From Orobanche coerulescens (lineage: Eukaryota; Streptophyta; Magnoliopsida; Lamiales; Orobanchaceae), in assembly GCA_033398695.1 (NCBI GenBank), contig CM065802.1:154180096-154244095 (forward strand): DNA of 64,000 bases. The letters are read 5' to 3'. A model generated the notes under the pieces. The model did no database searches, was not told the DNA's origin, and saw only the letters and a list, made by a program, of their open reading frames with translations. Positions 23,684 through 34,649 of the stretch are shown here, piece after piece. A program made the position numbers and the translations under genes. Positions within the stretch are counted from its first letter, which is position 1. The number at the start of each line of letters is the position of its first letter.

Positions 23684-23985
23684 ATGTCAGGGTACACGGA
23701 CCGTGTCGCACCTGCCCAGAATGGGAAAACAAACTGTATGACTGACCCAACCGTGTTGTCTAACACGGTCGGGTCACTTCCGGGTTTAGCCGACGACAGT
23801 CATATATGTCGTCGGCTAAAGTATTTTTTTTTTTAAAAACTTTAGCCGACGACGTAGATCTTGTCGTCGGCTAAACCCTGTTTTTTTTTAATAATATTAT
23901 TGATATTATATTAATGTTATGATTATGATTATTATTATTACTATTTTTTAATTATATTTAACAAATAAAAATATACATCTACTAA

Positions 23986-24661
23986 ATTTATGGCTCATAG
24001 TTTGAGTCATCACTACGATCTGTCTCATTATCGAGTTGATATCCGGCAACATATGCCTCAAGTCGTCCACATTATCGTCATCGAATTTTCAAGTAATTCG
24101 TTTGTATCAACGCCAACGCACTCGCGAGCATCACCACGAGTCGGATGACTCGTCCTTCAGAACATTATTCATTGTAATTGTCGTTGATGGTGGAATATTT
24201 CTTTGCATTTGGCTCTTGATAAGCATCATCGTCATCATTACTGTTGTTTCTCGATGTAGCAAAGACTAAAAATATTCCTCGTTGTCACAACATTCACTAC
24301 CTTCCATGTGCCTTTCTTCACCAAGTCGTCCAAATAATACACCGACTTTGCCGATGTAGCAAATACAAAAGGATCACTTTCATACCATGAAGTGGAAGTG
24401 TCAGCGATAATGACCGTAGTCATCTTGTATATCGGTTCCAAGATCGGTGTCGTACCATCGACACTTAAACAAGTAAATTGTCATGCCTTCCCGTAAATTA
24501 GTTCTACCACTTCCAAAAGAACACCGTAATATCCACCATCTATCATAACCCTGCATTTTGACATCTTCTTTTTGGTCTCTCCCAAGGCATACGAATGTGA
24601 CACCGTTGACTTTGGCCATCGAATAAATTCTTGACATAACCGGCTTCATAGAAAGAAGCAT
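23986..24661 (-). pseudogene. CACTA transposase DUF4216-like part and acidic tail, right arm
   Basis: Mirror of 21929-22617: FKCRWYDTDLGTDIQDDYG, then WYESDPFVFATSAKSVYYLD. The frame breaks inside the DUF4216 block (24401-24441), unlike the left arm, and the acidic tail lies at about 23986-24126. Confidence 0.85.
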
Positions 24662-24868
24662 AAGTTCACGCGACGATTAGGGTGTCCGTCATCTTGTATG
24701 TGTGTCATCTGTCAGAAATAAACTTTTTATGTAAAAATATCTTAAGTCCAAAATGCAATAGCAATTGAATGTATACGTACCCATTCTCCAAAATAGTCGG
24801 CAAAAGTGTCATTGTGGAATCTAGTGCCACCTCGCACCATATCGCATGACAAGTGGATGTCTTTCCGA

Positions 24869-25440
24869 TCAACTTCGACAATTGAGCAATATCCACCAAT
24901 GTGCAATTCGTGACTCGACGGGTCTAATTGTCTTCCGGCAACCTCCCATAGACGTCAACCTCGATGGATATGATAGAAAGATTGAATTGTATTTTATCTG
25001 GCTGAATAGAGCGGAATGGGGATCGAAGTTGCGCAAATACAACTTGATATGCGTAATACACTCGACGCAAGGTAAGATTCGCAATGCATCCTTCCGGTGC
25101 GACTTATTGGCCACGGAGTCTTTGTAATCACCGATTTGCCTTTCAACCGGTACATCCACGTGTAAGTGCACCGACCATGACCAATAACCGCCCGGGAAGG
25201 TGGATCATGAGGTGAGGCATGAGGTCAAAAAGTTTGGAGGAAATATTCGCTCAAACTTGCACAAGATATAGATGATCTCATCTTGCATTTTACGCAAATC
25301 GATCTCTTGACTTCTCTCGTACATAGTTTCGAAAAATCTTGACAATGCAACACACGGCTCGACCAATTGCTTTGGTAAGTACGGTCGAATAAATACCGGA
25401 AATAGGCGTTGGAGTAGATATGACAATCATGACTCTTCAA
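24869..25440 (-). pseudogene. CACTA transposase DUF4218-like part, right arm
   Basis: Minus-strand ORFs 25205-25440 and 24869-25171 repeat the left-arm DUF4218 sequence (MKSHDCHIYSNAYFRYLFDR in a shifted frame, FERIFPPN, VERQIGDYKDSVANKS). About 20 bases between 25171 and 25190 differ from the left arm (WMYPVERQ region), with a short substitution or indel. Confidence 0.83.
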
Positions 25441-25478
25441 ACCAGCTTAACTTGTTCTCCCGAAATTAACACATCTTC

Positions 25479-27390
25479 CTATATTTCCAAAGATACCCGT
25501 AGGATACCTAGCGCCTTTATCCAACAAAATATCTCGATTCTACTGCTCGGCGATGATGGTGTAAGTCGCTTAGGCATTTTTGTTTTCCCTTGACAGTTTT
25601 CAACCACAAATGTTTTCTTATGCTCATTTCTTCCAAACCTTTGCGTGCTTTTGGCCCGTCTTTGGTCTTTCCATCCCAACCTAAGGTTGTCCCAACCACA
25701 CTTTCGCAAACATTCTTTTCAATGTGCATGACATCCAAGAAGTTCCTTATCGCAACTTGACCAAGAAGGCAATTCCTGAATATACTTTTGTGCGACCAAT
25801 ACTTATACTGTCGGGCCTTTCAGGGTTCTTAAGCACATCAGGATGGTTGCTAAGCTGACCAAAATCGTACTCATTAAGAATTGATAGTATTTCATCACAT
25901 GTCCACTGTCGTGGTGGCTCGCCCATTTCTACAGTGCCATCAAATGCTGCAGCATCCATACGCCACTCATGTTCCCTGTCAAGCCATATCCGATGACGCA
26001 TTCGGATAACTTTCCTACAAGTACCTAGCACAATGCATTCAAACACACTGGACAACCTCTATATCCGCTAATAATGTCCAGACGAGATTCCATATGCAGG
26101 AAAATCACTAATAGTGCCGATACACATGGCGTGCAAGTAGAACATCTCGGACGAATAACTGTCGTACGTGGGATTACCTTGCTCCCACAACAATTTCAGC
26201 TCCTCTATCAAAGGTCTCATATACACATCGATACACTTTCCCGGATATCCCGGCCCCGGGACTAACAAGGTCAACATATTATACTCCTTCCGCATACACA
26301 TCCACGGAGAAAGATTGTAAGGAATCACTACAACAGGCCATATGGTATATGAAAGACTCATGTTACCAAAAGGGTTGAAACCATCAGATGCAATCCCGAG
26401 CCTCACATTTCGGATATCTGAAGAAAAATTCGGATACTCCCTATCTATATGCATCCACGCTTCTCTATCTGAAAGGTGTATCATAGTATCCCTGTCATTA
26501 GTGCGCGGCTCGGCATGCCATCTCATTGCTTTTGCCGTGTGAGGAGACATAAAAAGCCGTTCCAACCTGTCCTTCAGTGGAAAATACCAAAGTACCTTCA
26601 CCGGTTTCTCTTTTCCAGAAGGAGTGATCCTATATCTATCTGTATCACATACAGGACATCTCGTGAGGTCTTCATTAGGATGCCCCCAGAATAGAACACA
26701 ATCATACATGCAGACGTGGATCTTAATGTAGGAAAGACCAAGATCTTTCAAAATTCGTCTCATTTTTGAATATGTATTAGGAAGATGATGACCCTGTGGA
26801 AGCATATTACTCGTAAGCTCCAAGTAATCATCTACAGACTTGATGGATGATTTGTTTTCCACCTTTAATCTCATCGTTTCCATGACACAATCAAGAACAG
26901 TCATGTTACACCCTGGGTATAGAGGGGTCTGTTGGAGTTGAATTAGCTTATTGTACCTGTCAAGCCCAGCAGTATTGCAAGGCAACGGTCTACGGGGTCG
27001 TGGGATTTGCTCAATTGGTACAAATGTCTCGGAAAAACCAAACACATCATCAATCAACCTCCTCTTCGGATCGGTGAACCCGCCGTTACCACTAAATTGT
27101 CCGTGATCATACGGAATATGAGTCGATGCTTCACCGTGGTATATCCAACATGTATATTTACTCCAAAACCATTCTTCTTTAGGTGTTCCTGCACCTCATC
27201 AAATGGAAAACGAAACATATCACCGAGACATCTACATTTATTACATGGACGATGTGCAACGTATTACCACCGTCGTGCTCTTTACAAATCTCATAAACCG
27301 CTTCATCCCATCCATTACACTTCGATCCCATTTTCGTAACCCAATCCAACTCTTATCCATCCCGAAAATGTATACATTTTCCAATATTAA
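25479..27390 (-). pseudogene. CACTA transposase (TNPD-like), right arm
   Basis: The main ORF 26068-27057 (329 residues) matches the left-arm protein with roughly 15 substitutions. It ends early at YGISSGHY where a short deletion removed the start of the ISGYRGCPVC block. ORFs 25747-26055 and 25479-25738 continue it (IRMRHRIWLDREHEW, MDVMHIEKNVCESVVGTTLGW). The N-terminal domain (27070-27370) is shifted by indels at other places than in the left arm. Neither arm can make a whole protein. Confidence 0.9.
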
Positions 27391-27734
27391 TCCAACTAAC
27401 TAATATTGTTCAAATTATAAATGAAATCACAACAAACAATTAATCATAATGATTATCATCATAAAACTTAATCGCTTTACATAAAAGCTATCGAATGTAA
27501 CATGAATAATACAAAGTTTCAAATCACAATAAAAATACAATAAAATACATACCTTAATCGAAATGGTGATTATAACAACCGATAGAAACCTTCGGCACTC
27601 CACTAGCACAACTCAAAGTAGCAACTCACAAGCTTTTTCTGAATAATTGAAATAATCTGAATACAAATGTGCTCTTTAGCGAGGAGAGGTGCAACATTGG
27701 GTTGGTGTTCCGAACTATAAATAATTTTCACTTT

Positions 27735-28355
27735 GAGGTTTAGCCACGACCTAGATATAGGTCGTCACAAAGTAAATTATTTTTTTAAAGGGTTTAGCCG
27801 ATGACCTAGATCTAGGTCGGCTAAACCATTACATTATTATTTTTTTCGTAAGGAGTTTAGCCGACGACCTAGATCTAGGTCGTCGGCTAAAGTAAATTTT
27901 TTTTTGTAGGTTTAGCCGACAACCTAGATCTAGGCCGGCTAAACCATTACATTATTATTTTTTTCTAGGAGTTTAGCCACCTAGATCTAGGTCGTCGCCA
28001 AAGTAAATTATTTTTTTGTGGAGTTTAGCCGACGACCTAGATCTAGGTCGTCGCCAAACCATTACATTATTATTTTTTTCCGAAGGAGTTTAGCCGACCG
28101 ACCTAGATCTAGGTCGTCTAAAGTATATTTTTTTTTCTTTTGGCTAAACGTTATGACTGGGCCGGCTAAATATCTTCAATATAGCCGACGACTATTTCGA
28201 GCTTTAGCCGATGACCTCCACCAAGTCGTCGGCTAAAACCCTTTAGCCGACGGTATTTTGAGTCGTCGGCTAGAGTGCGAAGTTTAGCCGACGACACTTT
28301 ATAGTCGTCGGCCGTTTTTTTCGGGTCGTCGGCTAAAGTACTTTTTTTGGTAGTG
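27735..28355 (-). repeat. CACTA right terminal and subterminal repeats
   Basis: Inverted counterpart of 18189-18840: about seven CCTAGATCTAGG-centred units (27745-28120), then GCCGACGAC words and the GGTAGTG terminus at 28349-28355. Unit lengths and linkers differ from the left side by small indels. Confidence 0.88.
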
Positions 28356-28931
28356 ATATCCACGAAACAAGAAATGTATGAACAAGGTACTTGACTCGAA
28401 TAATCACACACGTGGAGAACCGACTACGAACCCGCCGACTCCACCGAATGCTAACCTGCGACAATAAACTACGAATAACAATAACAATAATGAAAATGAA
28501 TTTCATAGCATGACCTAAAGTCGCTGAATTAAAAGAACGAATGATGAAAGTTCAAGGGTTTCCCCCAAAACGGCCAAGAAGACGAATCGACCCGTCAAAA
28601 CCTGAAAACGGAATTCCAAATTGAAATATGGATATACAACCCATTGGATATGTTTAACAACATCAATAAACAACAATCAGTTTATCAAAATCGGATATAA
28701 AACGAAATCAAGAATAAAACTCTCAAAAAGTCAACACTAGGGATTCAAGAAAAATACCTTGATTCGGCGAAGAACAATGGATTAGATGATGTTATAATCA
28801 TCTAGGATGCTCCAAAACACCCTGGAATGGAAGAAAATTAGCCTAGGCCGTGACCACTAGTCGCCACGCCTCAAACCCATGGAGGACGAAGAAGAAATGA
28901 AGAAAAATGAAGATTAAAGACTGCTGTCCAG

Positions 28932-28939
28932 TTTATATA
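28932..28939 (-). promoter_or_regulatory. TATA box, B1 3' LTR
   Basis: The minus strand reads CCAGTATATAAACTGG, itself an imperfect palindrome around the TATA box. It directly follows the palindrome array at 28949-29275. Same site in the other LTR at 34338-34345. Confidence 0.75.
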
Positions 28940-28948
28940 CTGGACAGC

Positions 28949-29275
28949 TTAGCGTGCGCTAATCCTACCTGATTAGTGTGCGCTATCGAAGCATCAGAAC
29001 AAACGTTCTGCCAAAAAAAGGCACAGTTAGCGTGCGCTAACCACCAAAAGTTAGCGTGCACTAACGAAACCTCCAGACCCAGTCCAGTAGCCACTGGACT
29101 GCCTCAAACTACCAGTTAGGGTGCGCTACCAAACCTGTAGCGTGTGCTAATCACTGCACCGTAGTGCGCGCTAACCACCTGCCCTTAGCGTGCGATAATA
29201 GCCTGAATCTAGCTACTGACCTCAGACCCTGCTGCTCGATAGCGTGCGCTAAGGAGATCCCTTAGCATACGCTAA
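28949..29275. repeat. Array of about 10 TTAGCGTGCGCTAA units, B1 3' LTR
   Basis: Ten copies of the near-palindrome TTAGCGTGCGCTAA (zero to three mismatches) are spread over 327 bases immediately upstream of the TATA box. Perfect copies lie at 28949 and 29029; the last is TTAGCATACGCTAA ending at 29275. Confidence 0.88.
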
Positions 29276-30255
29276 TGAACCCAGAACTACAGCAGTAGTG
29301 CTCTCAAAGCTGGTTACAACAACGGACTCCTCCGATCGAAATACCAAGTTCAAGATACGCACGGAAAGCTCCAGAATAAGATCATACTAAGAGCTTGAAC
29401 TACCATCAAGCTCACACCATGAAAAGGGTCAAGACAACAATTACGAATGTGGATACCCATAACTTTGGGTAATTATAAAAATGGCCCAAAACGCCCGAAA
29501 ATCACGGTACGTGATCGAATAACCAAACCGAAGTTCATAACACGTCTAACAAAGTTAAACGGGCTTACGGGAGCTCAAAACAAAAGTTTCAGACGAGATT
29601 CGTAAGAATCAAACTCAAGTGCGGAAAAGTCGCTAAAAAGCACGGAACCCAACAAAACAACACCGAAACGAACTCGGTCGTCGAAAAGTGCAGAATTAAA
29701 CATTCTCAGAATGACGAAACGGTCAGAAGAGAGCCGTCAAAATGGGCTCCTGCCGAAAAAAAGAAAATTACCGGAAATCGAAATTGCGGATATTACATAC
29801 TACCCTCCTTAAAAGAAGTTTCGTCCCGAAACTTAAAACAAGTAGGGAGAAGCAATATCCCGCCAGGAAGTACTCAACGAGATACACAAGAACCGAAAAC
29901 TCACGCCCAACGGCGAAACGTTACAAGCAACGCAAAGGAATATACGGCGTTAAAACACGCTCCACGACGACCAACACAACGCCACCGGTAGAGACATAAT
30001 AAAACCAACAAGTGACAAGCATCATCAAACAGATAATACAATCGAGTCGATTAGTCGAACAATCACAAGCATCATCAAACAGATAATATTACAAGGAAAC
30101 GCGCACAGTCGAGAAAACAGAAAGTAAGCACAAACAATTCACAAGGACAATCCCAAAAATTCGGACTACGCCGAAATCCTCAAAAACCACACTAGGCATC
30201 TCTGTTTCGGAGCGGAGACGCAACCTCGATCCCCAAATCTCTCAGCTATCGTCTC

Positions 30256-30297
30256 GCAATGCACGGCTCAGTGGCCCACCTGGCCACACTCGAAACA
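30256..30297 (-). pseudogene. gag zinc knuckle relic 1 in B1
   Basis: The minus strand encodes CFECGQVGH, a TGA stop, then AVHC: a CCHC knuckle (C-x2-C-x4-H-x4-C) with one nonsense codon. In B2 (about 50023-50064) the stop is absent but the first Cys is Tyr. The parent family therefore had a Gag protein; each copy is damaged differently. Confidence 0.7.
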
Positions 30298-30352
30298 GCA
30301 GACTAACGGTGAACGACAATTCTTCGCGGTACGAGATCAGGCAACAACAGTT

Positions 30353-30460
30353 AGACAACCCCGATCGAACAACAACGATCGAACAACAATGATCGAACAA
30401 CAACGATCAAACAACAATGATCGAACAACAACGATCGAATGACAACGGTCGAACAATGAC
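30353..30460. repeat. 14-bp tandem array in B1
   Basis: About seven copies of GATCGAACAACAA(C/T) occur in tandem with point changes. The B2 equivalent at about 50128-50280 has more, less regular copies. A 14-base period cannot keep a reading frame, so ORFs over it are accidental. Confidence 0.85.
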
Positions 30461-30941
30461 TATGAAGTTCACACTTCAACTCAAGACATTAAAAGAGCTG
30501 GTAGAAATTAAAAGATGTTATTTTCGAACAAGGTTCACAAGAATCGAACCGAACTCGAAAAAGTCAGAACGATAAATAGATTGATCCGAAACAAGGTCAC
30601 AACCCATTCGAACGATGACAACCGAGATACCAAACAAGTTCAAAAAGTATCAACGAACACGAGCAAGTCGATAGAATTGAGAGAGAGAAACTACAGAAGT
30701 AAAAAATAATACGGGCATTACATTCAACCTCTTATAAAAGAAATGTCATCCCCGCAACTCACAACAATGGAAGCAAGGTAACAACACAAAAAGCAACCGA
30801 CAGAAACATCACCCATGGGTCTCTCAGAGCCGATCCTAATATCTGTGCTAAAGCGCGAACTCCGGAAGTCTCGGTAACCAATTCGCAAAACTAAATTCCG
30901 TGTCCCTCGAGTCCAAACTTGTAATCTGCTACTGGCGTGGA

Positions 30942-30986
30942 AGGACAGTTTACACGTACACGCCCCAGCACATCACGGTTGAAACA
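30942..30986 (-). pseudogene. gag zinc knuckle relic 2 in B1
   Basis: The minus strand gives CFNRDVLGRVRVNCP. In B2 the same site (50761-50803) reads CFICDVMGHVRANCP, an intact C-x2-C-x4-H-x4-C, followed by YKCGLEGHRIQFYELV, a third partial knuckle. B1 has lost the second Cys and the His. Confidence 0.7.
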
Positions 30987-32465
30987 CCTCGGCCTGGCAT
31001 ACCGAAAATGCAACTGCTAGGTACAATAGAACATAACATCGCAAAACAACATACCGGAGATACTAACTCAGCATAACAGAAAATCATAACACGCAACACT
31101 TACAACGATTACCATCGTAAAGCAACACACATACAAACATCACATCATCGACGGTAACGTTCGGCGACCTCAACGGCCCGAACGATAACCAGCACATAAT
31201 TACAACCATCATGAAACAATCACACAGGTACACAATCGTACAAACTCAAGTTCTAACAGCTCGCAAGGGTGCGATAACACGCAAATCACCAGAAGACGAC
31301 AACATTCGATACCAACATCTTACCTCTCACAGAGGGCTAACACAATAAATGCGTGGCAAACGACTCAACGTTCACGCCACTAATTCGATCATAGTTGGGA
31401 GATAACATTCTAACGACAATGCGAACATCATACATACATTCCCGGACCGCAAACAGGAACGTTAGGTTTAAAAAAAACAAAAACCACCTTTTGAAATAAT
31501 TTGGAAACATTAGTCGATCTTGAGTATCATATTTCGAAAAAGTAACACAACCACGAAACATCGTTATCGAGACTTTAAGAAAAACCATTTGCATTTGAAA
31601 AAAAATGAGGACACCTTTCTTTGGGTAAAAACCTTCAGAAACATTCGACCCTCGGTCTAAGCAAATGCGTTTCTAAAATATTGAGAATATCTCAAAAGTA
31701 TTTTGGTCCTCAACTGAAATAATTTTGAATCATACTATGGCATCTTGAAGGTACCACGAGAAAATAATTCGTTTTAAAAGTACGTCTCGAAATTTATTTT
31801 CTAAGATACTCAAGTTTTTTAAAATACTTGCAAAACGAGCAAATCATTTTGAAAATCATTATCATCGGATAAAAAAAAACGGGAATATTACACGTCGTGG
31901 ATTCCGCGCCGGAATCCACCAGGCTAAAAACCGTTTACAAAACCACTTCAAAACACGCCAAAGGCCGATGATGGTAGTATTTTCTAAAACTCATAGAATC
32001 ATTTTAAAATACCGTCAAAAACGATCAAGGTCAAAATGCCAAAAAACTCAGTTTAGGGAATCGGTTTTATGAAATAAAACTCGGTTGGCAAAATACCAAA
32101 AGCCAATTTGAAAGAACTCACGCAGCGGATAAAATACAGTTCGAAAATACATAAACAGCGACAACACTCCTCATATGAACAAAATATGAGAGCCGAACAA
32201 ACACACATCACGGAACCAAAAATCTACATAAGGATTCCATCACTTAACAACTAATCATACCAGTAACTCGTGTCACATGAGGCACAACACAAAGAAGGGA
32301 GACTTACATCCACAGGTCACATGAAGATGGTGATCGCCCCATGATACTAATCACGACCAACAAACTCAGATGACGCGTCGCGACATGACTCAGTCAGACA
32401 AAATCCGACGAGACAAAAACTCAAGAGACACCACTAAACCCGACAGCCTAGGTTTCCACAACCTA

Positions 32466-32477
32466 AGCTCCGATACC
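32466..32477 (-). other. Primer-binding site of B1
   Basis: The minus strand reads TGGTATCGGAGC, one mismatch from the initiator-Met site TGGTATCAGAGC. It lies five bases from the 5' LTR at 32483. B2 has the perfect 12-mer at 52289-52300. Confidence 0.85.
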
Positions 32478-33237
32478 ATTTATGTAACACCCCCAATCCA
32501 TTCAGGGATATTACACACTGTAGAAACTTTCCTCAAGGGTCTACCAGGCTGTTAACAACATCGAACATCACAACAATGCCTTTAAGGCTAAAATGACTCA
32601 GTAGACTGATTTGGTCTTTAAATAAATCGAAACAACTTAACACAATACATGCCTACGCAGGGGTCGAATACAACACACTCCTGTACAATGCGGAAAGAAT
32701 ACTGCAGCGGAAATAAAATACAACTAAACCAGTACGACATCATACGAGTCCTCGTGTGATTAGTATCGTTCATCTTTCATCATCCTTCATGCCGACCCTG
32801 TGCCATGCTCCTCAAAACCTGAATGCAATACAAACATCCACCCCCCAATTAATCGGGGGTTAGCAAAATTCCACTATTTTGCTAGTGCAAGTACAAGGTG
32901 CAAAAATACGAGTCATACAGTTCAAGTTCTAAGAATAACAATAACCACGAATCCTCAAAGATTCAAATACAACGAAACAAAATACTTCCCGAGGCAAGAG
33001 TTTTAGTAAAACTGTCCAAATCCGAAAGATCGCAAATAACAAGAACGGTTTGTAAAATAGTTTAAAATGCCCTCGGGAGTTTTAATAGAAAACAATATAG
33101 GATTATCGAATCTTTCTCTTTCCAAAATCAACAGGGGTCACAACCCAAAGGGTTTTGTTTTCACAAATGAAACCAACAACAATTCACAGGGTTAAAAATC
33201 CACGTCACGTGTCCTCGACGTATATAAAAGCAGCACC

Positions 33238-33430
33238 AACTCGTGAAGTTTTACTCGTGAATCCAGGGCTATACTATTGGATTCCCTCCGTGGCCCCTTC
33301 GGACCCTCCCGAGGTGAGCAAAATACATTCTCATTACATACATACCAACTCGTGAAGTTTTACTCGTGAATCCAGGGCTATACCATTGGATTCCCTCCGT
33401 GGCCCCGTCGGACCCTCCCGAGGTAAGCAA
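33238..33430. repeat. LTR tandem repeat, 109 bp x 2
   Basis: Two near-identical units start at 33238 and 33347. Same unit type as 17472-17871, where there are four. Confidence 0.85.
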
Positions 33431-33551
33431 AATGCGTCCACACAAATTTATATATATCATACCAAGGATATCCAAACAATTCACCCAAAGGTAACAATCA
33501 CAACACACGACACCATTGTCAAATCACAACGTAACGAAATGAGATAATATA

Positions 33552-33587
<36 letters not shown>

Positions 33588-34337
33588 CAAAGTACAACAA
33601 CAACACCAAGCATATTCATAGAGTTCACTTTACCATTCACGAAACATACCATTCACAAAACACACGCGTTTTCAAAGTGAGCCCTTAACGAGGCTAAAGC
33701 GAATCTTTTGAAACTTCATTTCAAACAACCAAATAAACTTATTTAGACGATCACCGATAACCATATCCGCGAAACAAGAAATGTATGAACAAGGTACTTG
33801 CATCGAATAATCAAACACTTGGAGAATCGACCGAAAGTAGGTTGGCACGAAGCGACTACAAACCCGCCGACTCCACCAAATGCTAACCCGCGACAATAAA
33901 CTACGAACAACAATAATAATAATGAAAATGAATTCCATAGCACGACCGAAAGTCGCTGAATTCAAAGAACAAACGACGGCCAAGAACGCGAATCGACCCG
34001 TCAAAACATGAAAATGGAATTCCAAACCGAAATATGGATATATAATTCAGAGGATGTGTTTAACAACATCAATAAACAACAATTGGTTTATCAAAATCGG
34101 ATATAAAACAAAATCAAGAACAAAACTCCCAAAAAGTCAACTCTATGGATTCAAGAAAAATACCTTGATTCGGCGAAGAACAATGGATTAGATGATGTTA
34201 TAATCACCTAGTATGCTCCAAAACACCCTGGAATGGAATAAAATTAGCCCAGGTCGCGAACCCTAGTCGCCACACCTCAAACCCGCGGAGGATGAAGAAG
34301 AAATGAAGAAAAATGATGATTAAAGACTGTTGTCCAG

Positions 34338-34345
34338 TTTATATA
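34338..34345 (-). promoter_or_regulatory. TATA box, B1 5' LTR
   Basis: The minus strand reads TCTAGTATATAAACTGG, immediately downstream of the palindrome array. As the 5' LTR this would be the promoter used for the element's own RNA. Confidence 0.75.
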
Positions 34346-34354
34346 CTAGACAGC

Positions 34355-34649
34355 TTAGCGTGCACTAATCCTACCTGATTAGCGTGCGCTATCGAAGCAT
34401 CAGAACAAACGTTCTGCCAAAAAAATACACAGTTAGTATGCGCTAACAAAACCTCCATACCCAGTCCAGTAGCCACTGGACTGCCTCAAACTACCAGTTA
34501 GCGTGCACTACCAAACCTGTAGCGTGCGCTAATCACTGCACCGTAGCGCGCGCTAACCACCTACCCTGCTAACGGCCTGAATCCAGCTACTGACCTCAGA
34601 ACCTGCTGCTCGATAGCGTGCGCTAAGGAGATCCCTTAGCGTGGGCTAA
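34355..34649. repeat. Array of about 9 TTAGCGTGCGCTAA units, B1 5' LTR
   Basis: Same word and position as 28949-29275 with at least one unit fewer: the pair near 29029-29066 is reduced to one degraded unit near 34433. Unit-by-unit substitutions differ from the other LTR. Confidence 0.85.

Larger units (their letters stand above)
18189..28355. mobile_element. Inverted-dimer EnSpm/CACTA DNA transposon
   Basis: The outer ends are CACTACCAAAAAAAGTACTT and its exact complement, flanked by a 3-bp ATA duplication (18186-18188, 28356-28358), as expected for CACTA. The two arms, 18189-22931 and 23684-28355, are inverted copies of one transposon half. Each runs from the 5' terminus through transposase to a tail repeat and has no inner 3' terminus. 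Arms are about 95% similar by eye, with independent indels. A 752-bp spacer joins them. The unit sits in the B1 3' LTR, and the other LTR shows the empty site (33763-33770). Confidence 0.93.
16729..29797 (-). repeat. B1 3' LTR, split by the CACTA dimer
   Basis: The LTR runs 16729-18188 and resumes at 28359 to 29797; the middle is the CACTA insertion plus one ATA copy. Removing it gives about 2.9 kb. The excess over the 2.7-kb right LTR comes mainly from extra tandem units at 17472-17871. Confidence 0.88.
29798..32482 (-). other. B1 internal region
   Basis: 2.7 kb lies between the LTRs. On the minus strand it starts at the primer site and ends at a purine tract (AAGGAGGGTAGTA beside 29797). 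It contains two gag-like zinc knuckle remnants, a 14-bp tandem array and a fragment resembling an LTR start near 31872. No RT, integrase or protease can be found in any frame. Confidence 0.8.
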
